64,000 nt of DNA from Sphingobium vermicomposti (GTDB taxonomy: Bacteria > Pseudomonadota > Alphaproteobacteria > Sphingomonadales > Sphingomonadaceae): the NCBI RefSeq assembly GCF_011762025.1, contig NZ_JAASQR010000004.1, positions 124,001 through 188,000 on the forward strand, given 5' to 3'. Numbering within the stretch: position 1 is the stretch's first letter; each line of letters begins with the position of its first letter. Both the position numbers and the translations under genes were made by a program. Below the pieces are notes generated by a model. The model did no database searches. It had not been told where the DNA came from and worked only from the letters and a program-made list of their open reading frames with translations. This document shows, piece by piece, positions 53,916 to 62,601 of the stretch.

Positions 53916-53970
53916 CGGTGAGGTGTGTTTTCAGGGCACGGATCGAGCTATGGAACCCTAAGTCCTGAGC

Positions 53971-54522
53971 CTAGAAGTTCGGGGGAGTGCATGCACTGAT
54001 GCACCGTGCTGGCTCATCGCCCACGCAGCGCACGCTGTGCGGGCGTCTGCTGTCGAAGCTGTAGGCGTCTCCAGGTCCTAAAACCCGTTTCTCATCATCG
54101 ACGGTGATTTCAAGAAAGCCGGAGATTACCACGCCGCCCTCTTCGCCCTCATGTGTAAGGCTGATCTTCCCAGTACTCGCGCCGGGCTGGTAAGTTTCGG
54201 ACAGGATTTGCAACTGCCGTCCCGTCATGCTTCGGCCGACCTGGCGCAAGGATATAAGGCCGTTTCCGATTTCCGTAAGCTCAGAGCTGCGATAGAAAGA
54301 CTGGTCATTGCTCGTTTCATCCATCGCGAAAAAGTCAGACAGACTAACGGACATGGCATCAAGCACGCGCTTGAGCGCTCCTATCGATGGATTTGTCCCG
54401 TTCGACTCCATCAGCGAGATAGTAGAGTTGGTAATGCCAGCACGTTTGGCCAAAGTACGCTGAGAAATGCCAGCCATTTCGCGTACGCGGCGCAAGCGCG
54501 ATCCAATTTCCACGTCCGACAT
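53971..54522 (-). CDS. XRE-family regulator with cupin domain (PuuR-like)
   Basis: A 183-residue regulator: helix-turn-helix in residues 5-62 (LRRVREMAGISQRTLAKRAGITNSTISLMESNGTNPSIGALKRVL) and a C-terminal cupin sensor (about 105-180, with EEGGVVISGFLEITVDDE and GPGDAYSFDSRRPHSVR). Layout and length match PuuR, which senses polyamine-derived ligands. ATG 54522 follows GAGAGG. It is divergent from the omega-aminotransferase, a common arrangement for repressors of amine use. The shared regulatory segment contains CGATATATCG, a small palindrome that could be its operator. Confidence 0.88.
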   Translation of the reverse strand: MSDVEIGSRLRRVREMAGISQRTLAKRAGITNSTISLMESNGTNPSIGALKRVLDAMSVSLSDFFAMDETSNDQSFYRSSELTEIGNGLISLRQVGRSMTGRQLQILSETYQPGASTGKISLTHEGEEGGVVISGFLEITVDDEKRVLGPGDAYSFDSRRPHSVRCVGDEPARCISACTPPNF

Positions 54523-54533
54523 CCGAATGCCTC

Positions 54534-54668
54534 TCTTTTGCTGAATCGTTCGATATATCGCACACATTGAAGGCATTTCCCCGGAAAATCAACGCCGACA
54601 TGATGGCCAGTAAACGCCTTGCGGCGGGCGGGGAAAAGCGCTCAGATATCCTGACATTAGCGGGCAAA
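54534..54668. promoter_or_regulatory. Divergent XRE/aminotransferase regulatory region (copy B)
   Basis: The gap between the XRE-cupin gene and the aminotransferase. It contains GTTCGATATATCGCAC (54548-54563), nearly palindromic with a perfect CGATATATCG core, and CCAGTAAAC-CTTGCGG (54607-54624). The same series of blocks with the same spacing occurs at 48010-48143. The core palindrome is the best operator candidate for the XRE-cupin protein. Confidence 0.6.
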
Positions 54669-54673
54669 ATCGA

Positions 54674-55993
54674 ATGAAGAATTTCGACAATAAAGCAGAA
54701 CTTGATGCTTACTGGATGCCGTTCACGCCCAACAGGAGGTTCAAGGCGGCACCGCGGATGCTGGTTGAAGCCTCCGGGATGTATTATCGGAGCGGCGACG
54801 GACGCGAGATCCTCGACGGCACAGCCGGCCTGTGGTGCGTAAACGCGGGACATGGGCGGAAGGAGATCGCTTCGGCGGTCGCAGCCCAGCTTGAGAGCCT
54901 GGATTACGCCCCGAGTTTTCTGTTGGGCCATCCTCTCGCGTTCCAGTTCGCCGAACGCCTTGCGGACATCGCGCCTCCCGGTCTTGACCGGATTTTCTTC
55001 ACCGGATCGGGTTCCGAATCCGTCGACACGGCGCTCAAGATTGCGCTCGCCTATCAGCGCGCCATCGGCCAAGGCACGCGCACCCGGTTGGTCGGGCGCG
55101 AGCGCGCCTATCACGGTGTCGGCTTTGGCGGGATCTCCGTCGGAGGGCTGGTCAATAATCGCCGGATGTTCACGACCTTGCATGGCGTGGATCACATGCG
55201 GCACACCCACGATCCGAGCCGCAACCTGCTGAGCAAGGGCCTTCCCGAACATGGGGCCGAACTGGCCGACGATCTTGAGCGTCTTGTCGAGTTGCACGGC
55301 GCAGAGACCATTGCCGCCGTGATCGTCGAGCCGGTCGCGGGATCGACAGGGGTGTTGCTGCCGCCACGTGACTATTTGAAGCGCCTGCGTGAGATAGCGA
55401 CCCGGCATGGCATCCTCCTGATCTTCGACGAGGTCATCACGGGGTTCGGTCGTCTTGGCAGTCCTTTCGCTTCCCAGCATTTTGATGTTGTTCCCGATAT
55501 CATCACGACTGCCAAGGGGCTGACCAATGGCGCGATGCCGATGGGTGCCGTGTTCACGTCGCGCGATGTTCATGACGGCCTCATGCAGGGGCCGGAGGCC
55601 GCGATTGAGCTCTTCCATGGCTATACCTATTCCGGTCATCCGGCCTCATGTGCAGCTGGGCTTGCCGCCCTTGACATCTATCAGCGCGACGGCCTCTTCA
55701 CCCGCGCTGCCGAACTAGAGGATCATTGGCAGCGCAGCCTGTTGGAACTGCAAAATGCGCCGCACATCGTCGATGTTCGTGCCATGGGCCTCATCGCGGG
55801 GGTCGAGCTTTCTTCGCGGCCAAACGAACCCGGCGCACGCGGATATCAGCTATTCCTGGAGTGCTTTGAAAAGGGGCTGTTGGTTCGCGCCAGTGGCGAC
55901 ACCATCGTGCTATCGCCGCCGCTCATCATCGACCGCGATCAGATCGACAGAATTGCACAGACGCTATTCGACATAGTCCGAAAAATTACATGA
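54674..55993 (+). CDS. Class III omega-aminotransferase
   Basis: A 439-residue fold-type I PLP enzyme of the omega-amino acid:pyruvate aminotransferase group. It begins AYWMPFTPNRRFKAAPRML, as in beta-alanine-pyruvate transaminases. Landmarks are FFTGSGSESVDTALKIA (about 110), AYHGVGFGG, the PLP aspartate in LIFDEVITGFGR (about 250), and Lys281 in TTAKGLTNGA forming the internal aldimine. It moves an amine from an omega-amino acid or amine to pyruvate, giving an aldehyde or semialdehyde. It is divergent from its presumed XRE-cupin regulator. Confidence 0.92.
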   Translation: MKNFDNKAELDAYWMPFTPNRRFKAAPRMLVEASGMYYRSGDGREILDGTAGLWCVNAGHGRKEIASAVAAQLESLDYAPSFLLGHPLAFQFAERLADIAPPGLDRIFFTGSGSESVDTALKIALAYQRAIGQGTRTRLVGRERAYHGVGFGGISVGGLVNNRRMFTTLHGVDHMRHTHDPSRNLLSKGLPEHGAELADDLERLVELHGAETIAAVIVEPVAGSTGVLLPPRDYLKRLREIATRHGILLIFDEVITGFGRLGSPFASQHFDVVPDIITTAKGLTNGAMPMGAVFTSRDVHDGLMQGPEAAIELFHGYTYSGHPASCAAGLAALDIYQRDGLFTRAAELEDHWQRSLLELQNAPHIVDVRAMGLIAGVELSSRPNEPGARGYQLFLECFEKGLLVRASGDTIVLSPPLIIDRDQIDRIAQTLFDIVRKIT

Positions 55994-56061
55994 ACCATTG
56001 CATTATATGAGTATGCAGCTGATATCCTTAAGGTCGATTAAAAAGGAATGCGCCTCATCTA

Positions 56062-56077
56062 TCCTTAAAGATAAGGA
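56062..56077. promoter_or_regulatory. Inverted repeat upstream of PhyH5
   Basis: TCCTTA-AAGA-TAAGGA with perfect 6-base arms, 39 bases before the PhyH5 start; a related TATCCTTAAGG lies about 35 bases further upstream. Possible operator. Confidence 0.4.
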
Positions 56078-56115
56078 AACAGGGTGCTGAGCAAGCTCAT
56101 TGAAGGACTTTCACA

Positions 56116-56916
56116 ATGACTCTACAGCATCTGCCAAATACCGCTACGGTTGAGGAAGCCACTGAAGTCTTGCGGGAGCATGGCTATGTTATCATAGATC
56201 AACTGGTTCCGGCTTCCGTGACGGATCAAGTGCTGGCGGATCTTCTGCCGTTCGCTCCGAAGGCGCAGGAAACGGACGAAGAGTGGGGCGGCAACTACGC
56301 CTATCGAATTGGCAAGCTGATCGCCCGGTCGCAAACAGGCCGCGATCTGGTGATGAACCCACTGGTGCTTGGCGTGGTGAAGAATATTCTCACTGGCGCA
56401 TCGACATTCCAACTTTGTACGACCGAATTGATCTCGCTGAATCCGGGAGCCCCGGCCCAGGTCCTCCACACAGATGAATTGCTTTACGATGACTTTGTCT
56501 TCCCGGACGATTGCGTTGCCTGCTGTAACACTTTGTGGGCTATCACCGATTACACCGAAGAAAATGGCGCTACCCGCATTGTACCTGGTAGCCACGCTCG
56601 GCCGCCCGCCAACTATACAATCGAAGACACGGTGCCCGCAGAGATGAGCCGGGGATCGGTATTGATCTTTTCTGGCAAACTCTGGCACGCGGCGGGCAGC
56701 AACCGCTCTACAGAGGTGCGGCGTTCGCAGGCGATCAACTACTCTCTCGGCTGGCTCCGCCAAGGGGAGAACCAGTATCTGGCCTGCCCGCCGGAAACCG
56801 CGCGTACTTTGCCCGAAGATCTGCTGAAGGTCATGGGATATCAGGTCGGCCCCAAATATGGTTACGGCCACGTCGGCGCACAGGCCGATCCCCTTCAGGA
56901 ACTTCTGCAAGCGTGA
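56116..56916 (+). CDS. Phytanoyl-CoA dioxygenase family protein (PhyH5, subgroup A)
   Basis: A 266-residue iron/2-oxoglutarate dioxygenase, the closest relative of PhyH3 in the window (both begin with LQHLPNTATVEEATEV). Ligands are His118 and Asp120 (LHTDELLY) and His191 (LWHAAG), with an Arg pair at about 202. It lies 122 bases after the aminotransferase and 66 before VOC2 on the same strand. The divergence between the subgroup A copies around the active-site lid (residues 45-65) suggests different substrates. Confidence 0.9.
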   Translation: MTLQHLPNTATVEEATEVLREHGYVIIDQLVPASVTDQVLADLLPFAPKAQETDEEWGGNYAYRIGKLIARSQTGRDLVMNPLVLGVVKNILTGASTFQLCTTELISLNPGAPAQVLHTDELLYDDFVFPDDCVACCNTLWAITDYTEENGATRIVPGSHARPPANYTIEDTVPAEMSRGSVLIFSGKLWHAAGSNRSTEVRRSQAINYSLGWLRQGENQYLACPPETARTLPEDLLKVMGYQVGPKYGYGHVGAQADPLQELLQA

Positions 56917-56982
56917 GGCAAGGTCGGATCGGTCGCTGTTATATTGGGCCTGCCGACGTTAATTGAATTGAGAGGAAAATTA

Positions 56983-57369
56983 ATGGCCACACCGTCTTTA
57001 TACTATGTCAGATTAATCGTCGGCGATCCAGAAAAGCTGGCGCCTTTTTACTCTGACGTGCTCGGGTTGAAAGAGACGCATCGCGTCTACGAACCCGAAC
57101 ATGTACGGCCTCATTTCGAAATATTTATGTCGTCAGGAGATCAAAACCAATTGATCCTGATGAAATATTTGAACCAGCCCACGCCCGTGCCCGGCGAAGC
57201 GAGGGTGGCCTTCCTGGTTGAGAATGTGGACGCTGCTGTGGCTGCTGCACAGGCTGGCGGCGGCACTGTAGTTCTGCCGGCTGAGACGCTTGAAAAATAT
57301 AACTTCCGCTGGGCAACAGTCGCCGACCCGGAAGGTCATACCCTGGAGGTCATGCAGTTCGGCGTCTGA
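56983..57369 (+). CDS. VOC-family protein (2)
   Basis: A 128-residue glyoxalase-fold protein: YYVRLIVGDPEKLAPFYSDVLGLKET in the first module, VAFLVENVDAAVAAAQAGGGTVVLPAE and TVADPEGHTLEVMQFG in the second. GAGAGGAAAA before ATG 56983 fixes the start. It resembles VOC1 (47080). Both VOC genes are near PhyH genes, so they may isomerise, cleave or bind a dioxygenase product; no precise reaction can be given. Confidence 0.84.
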   Translation: MATPSLYYVRLIVGDPEKLAPFYSDVLGLKETHRVYEPEHVRPHFEIFMSSGDQNQLILMKYLNQPTPVPGEARVAFLVENVDAAVAAAQAGGGTVVLPAETLEKYNFRWATVADPEGHTLEVMQFGV

Positions 57370-57503
57370 CCGAGGTATATTCGGTAATCGACAAGGGCAG
57401 GTGCGAAACACCTACCCCGGGCGTGAGCAGTGTTGACCGAACAAGGATCGAGTGAGCGGACGGATTGTACCTACCGCAGGTTGCAAGAAGGCAGAAGCAG
57501 GAC

Positions 57504-58754
57504 ATGGTGGGACTTTCTGGCACCCAAAAGCTAAGCGCTGGATTGCGTGGACGCCCCGGTGCGATGCTCCTTCGGGCCACATTGGCCCAAAATGTAGGAA
57601 CTGGCTGCGCATTTGGTGGCTTGGGCGTCAGCGTGTTGGCGTTTCAGGATCGTTTTCAGACCTCCATGGGCTTGGCGACCATGGGGATTTCCCTGACCGT
57701 TCTGATGATGACGGCCATGGGTCCCCTTATGGCGGTTGTTCTGGGTCGATGGGGGCTTCGGCGCGTCATGTCCGCCGGTGTGGTGATGTCTCTCCTCGGC
57801 TACGTCCTGCTTGCCTACGCTCCCAGCATCACTGTCGCGCTTTTCGCGTGTGCGGCACTTATCGGTCCCGGTGCCGCCTTGTTCGCCGCGCTTCCGCCGG
57901 CCGTTTTGGCAGGGGGCTGGTTTCCACACGCCCGGGGCAAGGCGACGGGAATTGCCTATCTTCCCATCCTGACCACGGTAATACCTGTGATTGGCGTCGG
58001 CATTATGCAGCGCCATGGCTTGACAGGCCTATACTTGTCGCTGGCGGCGCTGCACCTCCTGTTGTTGCCATTAACGCTGACCGTGGCGGAACCTCCGCTG
58101 GATGCGGCTCAGGACGCTGAGGTTGACGTACCCCACGTCGAGACGAGGCACGGCGGAATATTGGGCACGGCGATCTTCTGGCTGATCCTGGTGGGCAACG
58201 GGATATTGAGCGGGACGTCAATCGCCGGGGCTGCGCATCTGCTGCCGGCGATCGAGGAGCATGGCATTTCCCTGGAACTAGGCGCGCTACTGCTTTCGGT
58301 TTCGGGAGTAGCCAGCATCTTTGGCTCCTTGCTGGCAGGCGTCGCATCCGATCGCTGGGGCGCCGCGACTACCCTTGGGCTAGCTGGATTGGGTTTTGCA
58401 ACTGGCTGGGGCCTCATGGCGGTGACGGGATGGTTGCCCAGCCTTACGCTGTCCGTCTCCCTCATTGGCCTGAGTGGAGCAGCAGTATTTCCCCCGCTTA
58501 ACGCTTTGTCAGTCGAGGTGTTCGGTGTGGAGGCCTTGCCAAAAGTGCTCGGCCTGTTGGGGCTTCTTGCCATTCCTTTCACTTTTGCAACGTCTCCCTT
58601 CATGGGTTGGCTGCGCGACCTGTCGGGCAGCTATCGACCCGTTTCCGCCGAAGTCGTCGCGACCTGCGTTGCTGCGGCGTTCGTGTTTTTTGCGATCGGA
58701 CGCCACCTCAGGCGAAAGACCGATGTTGACCTCGTGTCGCCGGCTATTCTCTGA
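57504..58754 (+). CDS. MFS transporter (3)
   Basis: A 416-residue major facilitator with about 12 membrane helices, paralogous to MFS1 and MFS2 (LLRATLAQNVGTGCAFGGLGVSVLAFQDRF; GLRRVMSAGVVM after helix 2). ATG 57504 is chosen because conserved sequence begins soon after it; the frame is open to 57465. It follows VOC2 by 134 bases and precedes the Baeyer-Villiger monooxygenase by 56, on the same strand. A permease for the substrate of that block is the simplest role. Confidence 0.87.
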   Translation: MVGLSGTQKLSAGLRGRPGAMLLRATLAQNVGTGCAFGGLGVSVLAFQDRFQTSMGLATMGISLTVLMMTAMGPLMAVVLGRWGLRRVMSAGVVMSLLGYVLLAYAPSITVALFACAALIGPGAALFAALPPAVLAGGWFPHARGKATGIAYLPILTTVIPVIGVGIMQRHGLTGLYLSLAALHLLLLPLTLTVAEPPLDAAQDAEVDVPHVETRHGGILGTAIFWLILVGNGILSGTSIAGAAHLLPAIEEHGISLELGALLLSVSGVASIFGSLLAGVASDRWGAATTLGLAGLGFATGWGLMAVTGWLPSLTLSVSLIGLSGAAVFPPLNALSVEVFGVEALPKVLGLLGLLAIPFTFATSPFMGWLRDLSGSYRPVSAEVVATCVAAAFVFFAIGRHLRRKTDVDLVSPAIL

Positions 58755-58772
58755 GATGGCATAATCGGCGTG

Positions 58773-58790
58773 ATATTTAAGCTTAAATAT
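58773..58790. promoter_or_regulatory. 18-base perfect palindrome upstream of the Baeyer-Villiger monooxygenase
   Basis: ATATTTAAGCTTAAATAT is perfectly symmetric and ends 20 bases before the start codon, overlapping the expected leader of the monooxygenase. A repressor bound here would block transcription or initiation; the regulator is unknown. Confidence 0.5.
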
Positions 58791-58810
58791 AAGAATTTGG
58801 AGCAGTTTTA

Positions 58811-60589
58811 ATGAGCGATTTGGAAAAGCCGATCAAAATATCTCCTGAAGCGCTAAAAGAGAAATACCGTATCGAGCGCGACAAGCGTCTGCGCCCCGAT
58901 GGGCCGAGCCAGTATATCGACCCGAACGAAGTTTTTCGGGACTTCGATGCCGACCCGTATGTGGAGCCGGGCTTTACGCGATCCGCAATCGTTGAGGAGA
59001 CAGAAGTCGTGGTCGTCGGCGGTGGCTTCGGCGGGCTTCTGACCGGTGCGCGCTTGCGGCAGCAGGGCGTCGAAGATTTTCGCATCATCGATCGGGCAGG
59101 CGACTTCGGCGGCACCTGGTATTGGAACCGCTATCCGGGCGCAGCGTGCGACATTGAAAGCTATATCTACCTCCCGCTACTCGAAGAAACCGGATACATT
59201 CCGACTGAGAAATACGCCAAGGCTGCGGAGATCTTCGCATATTGCCAGCAGCTTGGCCGTCATTTCGACCTCTACGACCGCGCATTGTTCCAGACACAAG
59301 TGTCAGAGGTTCGCTGGGACGAGGCACGCGGTCGTTGGCTGGTCCGCACCAACCATGACGACATGCTGGCGGCGCGCTTCCTCGTCATCGCCGGCGGGAT
59401 CATGCACAAGGCGAAGCTGCCCGGCATTCCAGGGATCGAAACGTTCAAGGGACACAGTTTCCACACCAGCCGTTGGGATTACAGCTATACCGGCGGCAGC
59501 CCGACCGAACCGATGGATCGGTTGAAGGACAAGCGTGTCGGCATCATCGGCACGGGCGCGACGGCGGTGCAGGCTGTGCCCAATCTTGCCCGCGACGCAG
59601 AGCATCTCTACGTCTTCCAGCGCACGCCATCGGGTGTGGGTGAGCGGAATAATCGGCCGACCGATCCTGAATGGGTGAAGTCGCTCCAGCCGGGCTGGCA
59701 GCAGCGCCGGGTCGAGAATTTCGAGGCGCTCGTCAGCGGTCAGACGGTGGATGAAGATCTGATCAATGACGGCTGGACGCAGATTTCCGGCGGCGTGAAC
59801 TTCGAAGGCGGAGGCGAGGGCGACGACCAGTATGAAATGGCCGACTTCGCCCGCATGGAGATGATCCGCGCGCGCATCGATGCAATCGTCGAAGACCCCG
59901 CCACCGCAGAGGCGTTGAAGCCATGGTACAACACCATGTGCAAGCGCCCCTGTTTCCATGACGAATATCTTCAAAGCTTCAACCGCCCGAACGTCACGCT
60001 GGTCGATACCGACGGCAAGGGCGTCGAGCGGATCACTGCCCATAGCGTAGTCGTCGACGGGATCGAATATCCAGTCGATTGCCTCATCTACGCGTCGGGC
60101 TTTGAGGTATCGACCGGCTACACCCGCAGGCTTGGCTTCGAACTCTATGGCCGCGACGGGCAGGCTTTAACCGAAGCGTGGAAGGAAGGGGCCGGGACCC
60201 TGCACGGCATGTATGCGAAAGGTTTTCCCAATCTGGTGATGTCCAGCCTGATTCAGGGCGGCACCGGTGCCAACGTCGTTCCGATTCTCAATGAGGTCGC
60301 AGTCCAGACGGCCTATACGATCAAGCGCGCCATCGAACTGGAAGCCCGGACTTTCGAACCGACTGATCAAGCACAGGAAAACTGGCTGGCCGTGCTCTTC
60401 ACCCATCTCACGGGGAGCGCGAAGTTCTCCACTGAGTGCACGCCCGGTTTCTACAACAATGAAGGGTCGATCGGTGATCCCAAGATGGCGCGCAACGCTC
60501 CATATGCTGGCGGCACCCTCAGCTATTTTGAAGAGCTGAAGAAATGGCGCGAGAATGATGAGCTCGAAGGTCTCGAGATTTCGAAATAA
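58811..60589 (+). CDS. Baeyer-Villiger/flavin-containing monooxygenase
   Basis: A 592-residue FAD and NADPH monooxygenase. The first Rossmann motif [14 protein letters not shown] is near residue 68, followed by [15 protein letters not shown]; the Baeyer-Villiger fingerprint F-x-G-x3-H-x3-W-D is [12 protein letters not shown] near 211-222; the NADPH motif [11 protein letters not shown] is near 245. It inserts oxygen beside a ketone to give an ester or lactone, or oxidises heteroatoms. Length is near that of cyclopentadecanone and steroid monooxygenases. A hairpin terminator follows directly. A second, deleted monooxygenase lies downstream. Confidence 0.92.
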   Translation: MSDLEKPIKISPEALKEKYRIERDKRLRPDGPSQYIDPNEVFRDFDADPYVEPGFTRSAIVEETEVVVVGGGFGGLLTGARLRQQGVEDFRIIDRAGDFGGTWYWNRYPGAACDIESYIYLPLLEETGYIPTEKYAKAAEIFAYCQQLGRHFDLYDRALFQTQVSEVRWDEARGRWLVRTNHDDMLAARFLVIAGGIMHKAKLPGIPGIETFKGHSFHTSRWDYSYTGGSPTEPMDRLKDKRVGIIGTGATAVQAVPNLARDAEHLYVFQRTPSGVGERNNRPTDPEWVKSLQPGWQQRRVENFEALVSGQTVDEDLINDGWTQISGGVNFEGGGEGDDQYEMADFARMEMIRARIDAIVEDPATAEALKPWYNTMCKRPCFHDEYLQSFNRPNVTLVDTDGKGVERITAHSVVVDGIEYPVDCLIYASGFEVSTGYTRRLGFELYGRDGQALTEAWKEGAGTLHGMYAKGFPNLVMSSLIQGGTGANVVPILNEVAVQTAYTIKRAIELEARTFEPTDQAQENWLAVLFTHLTGSAKFSTECTPGFYNNEGSIGDPKMARNAPYAGGTLSYFEELKKWRENDELEGLEISK

Positions 60590-60599
60590 GAAGGGGCGA

Positions 60600-60627
60600 G
60601 CGGTAGCTGTCAGATGATAGCTACCGC
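60600..60627 (+). terminator. Hairpin after the Baeyer-Villiger monooxygenase
   Basis: GCGGTAGCT (60600-60608) and AGCTACCGC (60619-60627) form a perfect 9-base stem, 10 bases after the stop codon. The T-tract is weak. Confidence 0.7.
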
Positions 60628-60837
60628 CCTTCACATGAGGCAGTTGACCTGAGGGCGGAGCGAGGGCGCAGACCGTCTGTTATTAGGGTGACCCGAGGAT
60701 GCAGAGCAGGGCACCACATCGCGATGACCTGATGCGAGCTTGGGTGCTTGCTTCAAATCAGCTCAGATGACCAAGCGCGTGAACACTCCATGGCCCATTA
60801 GATCGATCTTCCTCGGACCGGATAACGAGAGAATCAT

Positions 60838-61085
60838 ATGACAACGCAGGCGCAAACAATTGAAACGCCGGGTGACTGGCACAATCGCAGCTTGCCAATG
60901 GCGGACACGCCGGAACTGCGCGAGGCGCTTCAGGATGCCAACATCCAGACGCTGCTGATGGTCCCAAGGCCAACAGCTATTACAACAATAGCAAGAAGCG
61001 CAACTTCATGTCCTGGCCCTGGCACCTTGTCGATCTGTGGAAGCAAACCCGCGGTCCGATAAAGGAGCATTTTGACGTTCGCTGA
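60838..61085 (+). pseudogene. Internally deleted Baeyer-Villiger-type monooxygenase
   Basis: The first 41 codons (MTTQAQTIETPG, then LREALQDANIQTLLMV) match the N-terminus of extended Baeyer-Villiger monooxygenases of the 4-hydroxyacetophenone type. From 60963 the frame changes and the extreme C-terminus follows: NSYYNNSKKRN, then FMSWPWHLVDLWKQ, stopping at 61083-61085. About 500 or more codons between them are missing and the join is out of frame. It is thus a deletion relic of a second monooxygenase, different from the intact gene 250 bases upstream. No flanking repeat is obvious at the join. Confidence 0.8.
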
Positions 61086-61099
61086 AACGCATCCCACCG

Positions 61100-61129
61100 G
61101 GAGCAGTAATACGGGATAGCTGCTCCTTT
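61100..61129 (+). terminator. Hairpin after the deleted monooxygenase
   Basis: GGAGCAG (61100-61106) pairs with CTGCTCC (61120-61126), followed by TTTC. It lies 15 bases after the pseudogene stop and probably is the terminator of the former gene. Confidence 0.6.
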
Positions 61130-61179
61130 CTGTAAAACCACATCGTCAACCCATTCTTTTGTATATTGGAGAGTATCTA

Positions 61180-62427
61180 ATGGGCGGTTTTAAAACCAAA
61201 CACGCGTTTGCGCTGTCGTTGTTCGCCTTATCGCTCGCCTCCACTGCTTCTGCCAAGCAAGCGCAATGGGTTGACGCCTTTCAATCAAGTCCCGCCGATT
61301 ATAATCTGGAATTATCGGCAGACGCCGAGATGCCGGAGCCAGCCAAATCGTTCCTGACGGAACGTCCGCCGGTCAGCGGTACGCTGCGGGTCCGTTTCGC
61401 CGTCGTTACGGGCGGCGATCAGGTGCGTATCAGGATCTCCAATGAAGAGGGCGCAACGCCTTTGTCGCTCAAGGCAGCGACGGTAGGACGTGCTGGCGAG
61501 GGGTTTGACATGGTCAAAGGCTCCATGCACCCGCTGACTTTTGGCGGACGGCGCGACGCGATGATCCCTGTAGGAGCGCCGCTGCTGAGTGATCCGGTCG
61601 ATCTGCCGGTTTCCAAAGGTACGGCACTGGTGGTCAGCACGACGCTCGCCCAGCCGCTTCAGCTCAAGCCGCTCGGTGCAACGATGATGAGTGTCGCGCC
61701 GGGAGATCAGACCGGCAACGAACGCCTGGAAAATTCTCAATCCATACCCGGGCGGCCGATTGTCAGCGGAGCGTTGGTACGCACCAACCATTCCCCCCGC
61801 GTCGTCGTGGCGCTGGGGGATTCGATAACGGATGGAGATCGTGTCACGCTGGGCGCTGGGCGCGGTTGGCCCGAAGAGCTGGCGCGCCGTCTGGACAGCA
61901 GCAATTCGGGTACAGCGCTGGTTATCCTGAACGCCGGGTTGGGCGGAAACAGGGTGCTGACCGCGGGAGCCGGCAAGTCTGCGCTCTCTCGCCTCGACCG
62001 GGATGCCCTGAACATAAAGGGTGTGACGCACATCATATTGTTCGAAGGCATCAACGACATCGGCATGTCCGGGAAATCCATGTACGGCGACAATCCGCCG
62101 CTCAGTCATGAGGACCTGATTTCAGGCTATCGCCAGATCATTGCGCGCGCCCACGTGAAGGGGGTCAAGGTCGTCATGGGCACGATCATGCCCTTCGCCG
62201 GGGCTGAATATTATTCGCCAGAGAAGGAAGCGACCCGCCAGGCCGCGAACCAGTGGATACGCAGTTCGAATGAACCCGATGCGGTGATCGACTTCGATGC
62301 GGCTACCCGTGATCCGAAAAAGCCGTCTTACCTTCGCCAGGACCTGGATTCCGGGGATCATCTCCATCCTAATGCCGCCGGTTACAAGGCCATGGCTGAT
62401 GCCGTCGCCCTGCAGGTCCTGAATTAA
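61180..62427 (+). CDS. Exported SGNH/GDSL hydrolase
   Basis: A 415-residue secreted esterase-type protein. A signal peptide ends at STASA. About 180 residues of beta-rich N-terminal domain precede the SGNH domain: block I GDSITDG with Ser215, block II GLGGN with the glycine and asparagine of the oxyanion hole, block III FEGINDIG, and block V GDHLHPN with the Asp-x-x-His pair near 393-396. It would deacetylate or de-esterify a carbohydrate or lipid in the periplasm. ATG 61180 follows GGAGAG; a TTG at 61159 is less likely. Confidence 0.88.
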   Translation: MGGFKTKHAFALSLFALSLASTASAKQAQWVDAFQSSPADYNLELSADAEMPEPAKSFLTERPPVSGTLRVRFAVVTGGDQVRIRISNEEGATPLSLKAATVGRAGEGFDMVKGSMHPLTFGGRRDAMIPVGAPLLSDPVDLPVSKGTALVVSTTLAQPLQLKPLGATMMSVAPGDQTGNERLENSQSIPGRPIVSGALVRTNHSPRVVVALGDSITDGDRVTLGAGRGWPEELARRLDSSNSGTALVILNAGLGGNRVLTAGAGKSALSRLDRDALNIKGVTHIILFEGINDIGMSGKSMYGDNPPLSHEDLISGYRQIIARAHVKGVKVVMGTIMPFAGAEYYSPEKEATRQAANQWIRSSNEPDAVIDFDAATRDPKKPSYLRQDLDSGDHLHPNAAGYKAMADAVALQVLN

Positions 62428-62440
62428 GGCAGTCCGGTGT

Positions 62441-62471
62441 TTCCGCCAGCTCTCGTCATGGACTGGCGGAA
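62441..62471. terminator. Bidirectional terminator between SGNH hydrolase and GntR
   Basis: TTCCGCCAG (62441-62449) and CTGGCGGAA (62463-62471) form a perfect 9-base stem 14 bases after the hydrolase stop and 130 after the GntR stop on the other strand. Confidence 0.7.
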
Positions 62472-62601
62472 TAGCCGGATCTGCCTCGCTTCGTGTGCTT
62501 GGATTAGATGCACTAAGTTGGGAGTTGATTGATCCCGTGTGCCGATTAACTAGCCAATCAAGTCCTATGCGTTCGGACAGTCGGCGCCGGTCATCTCCGA
62601 A

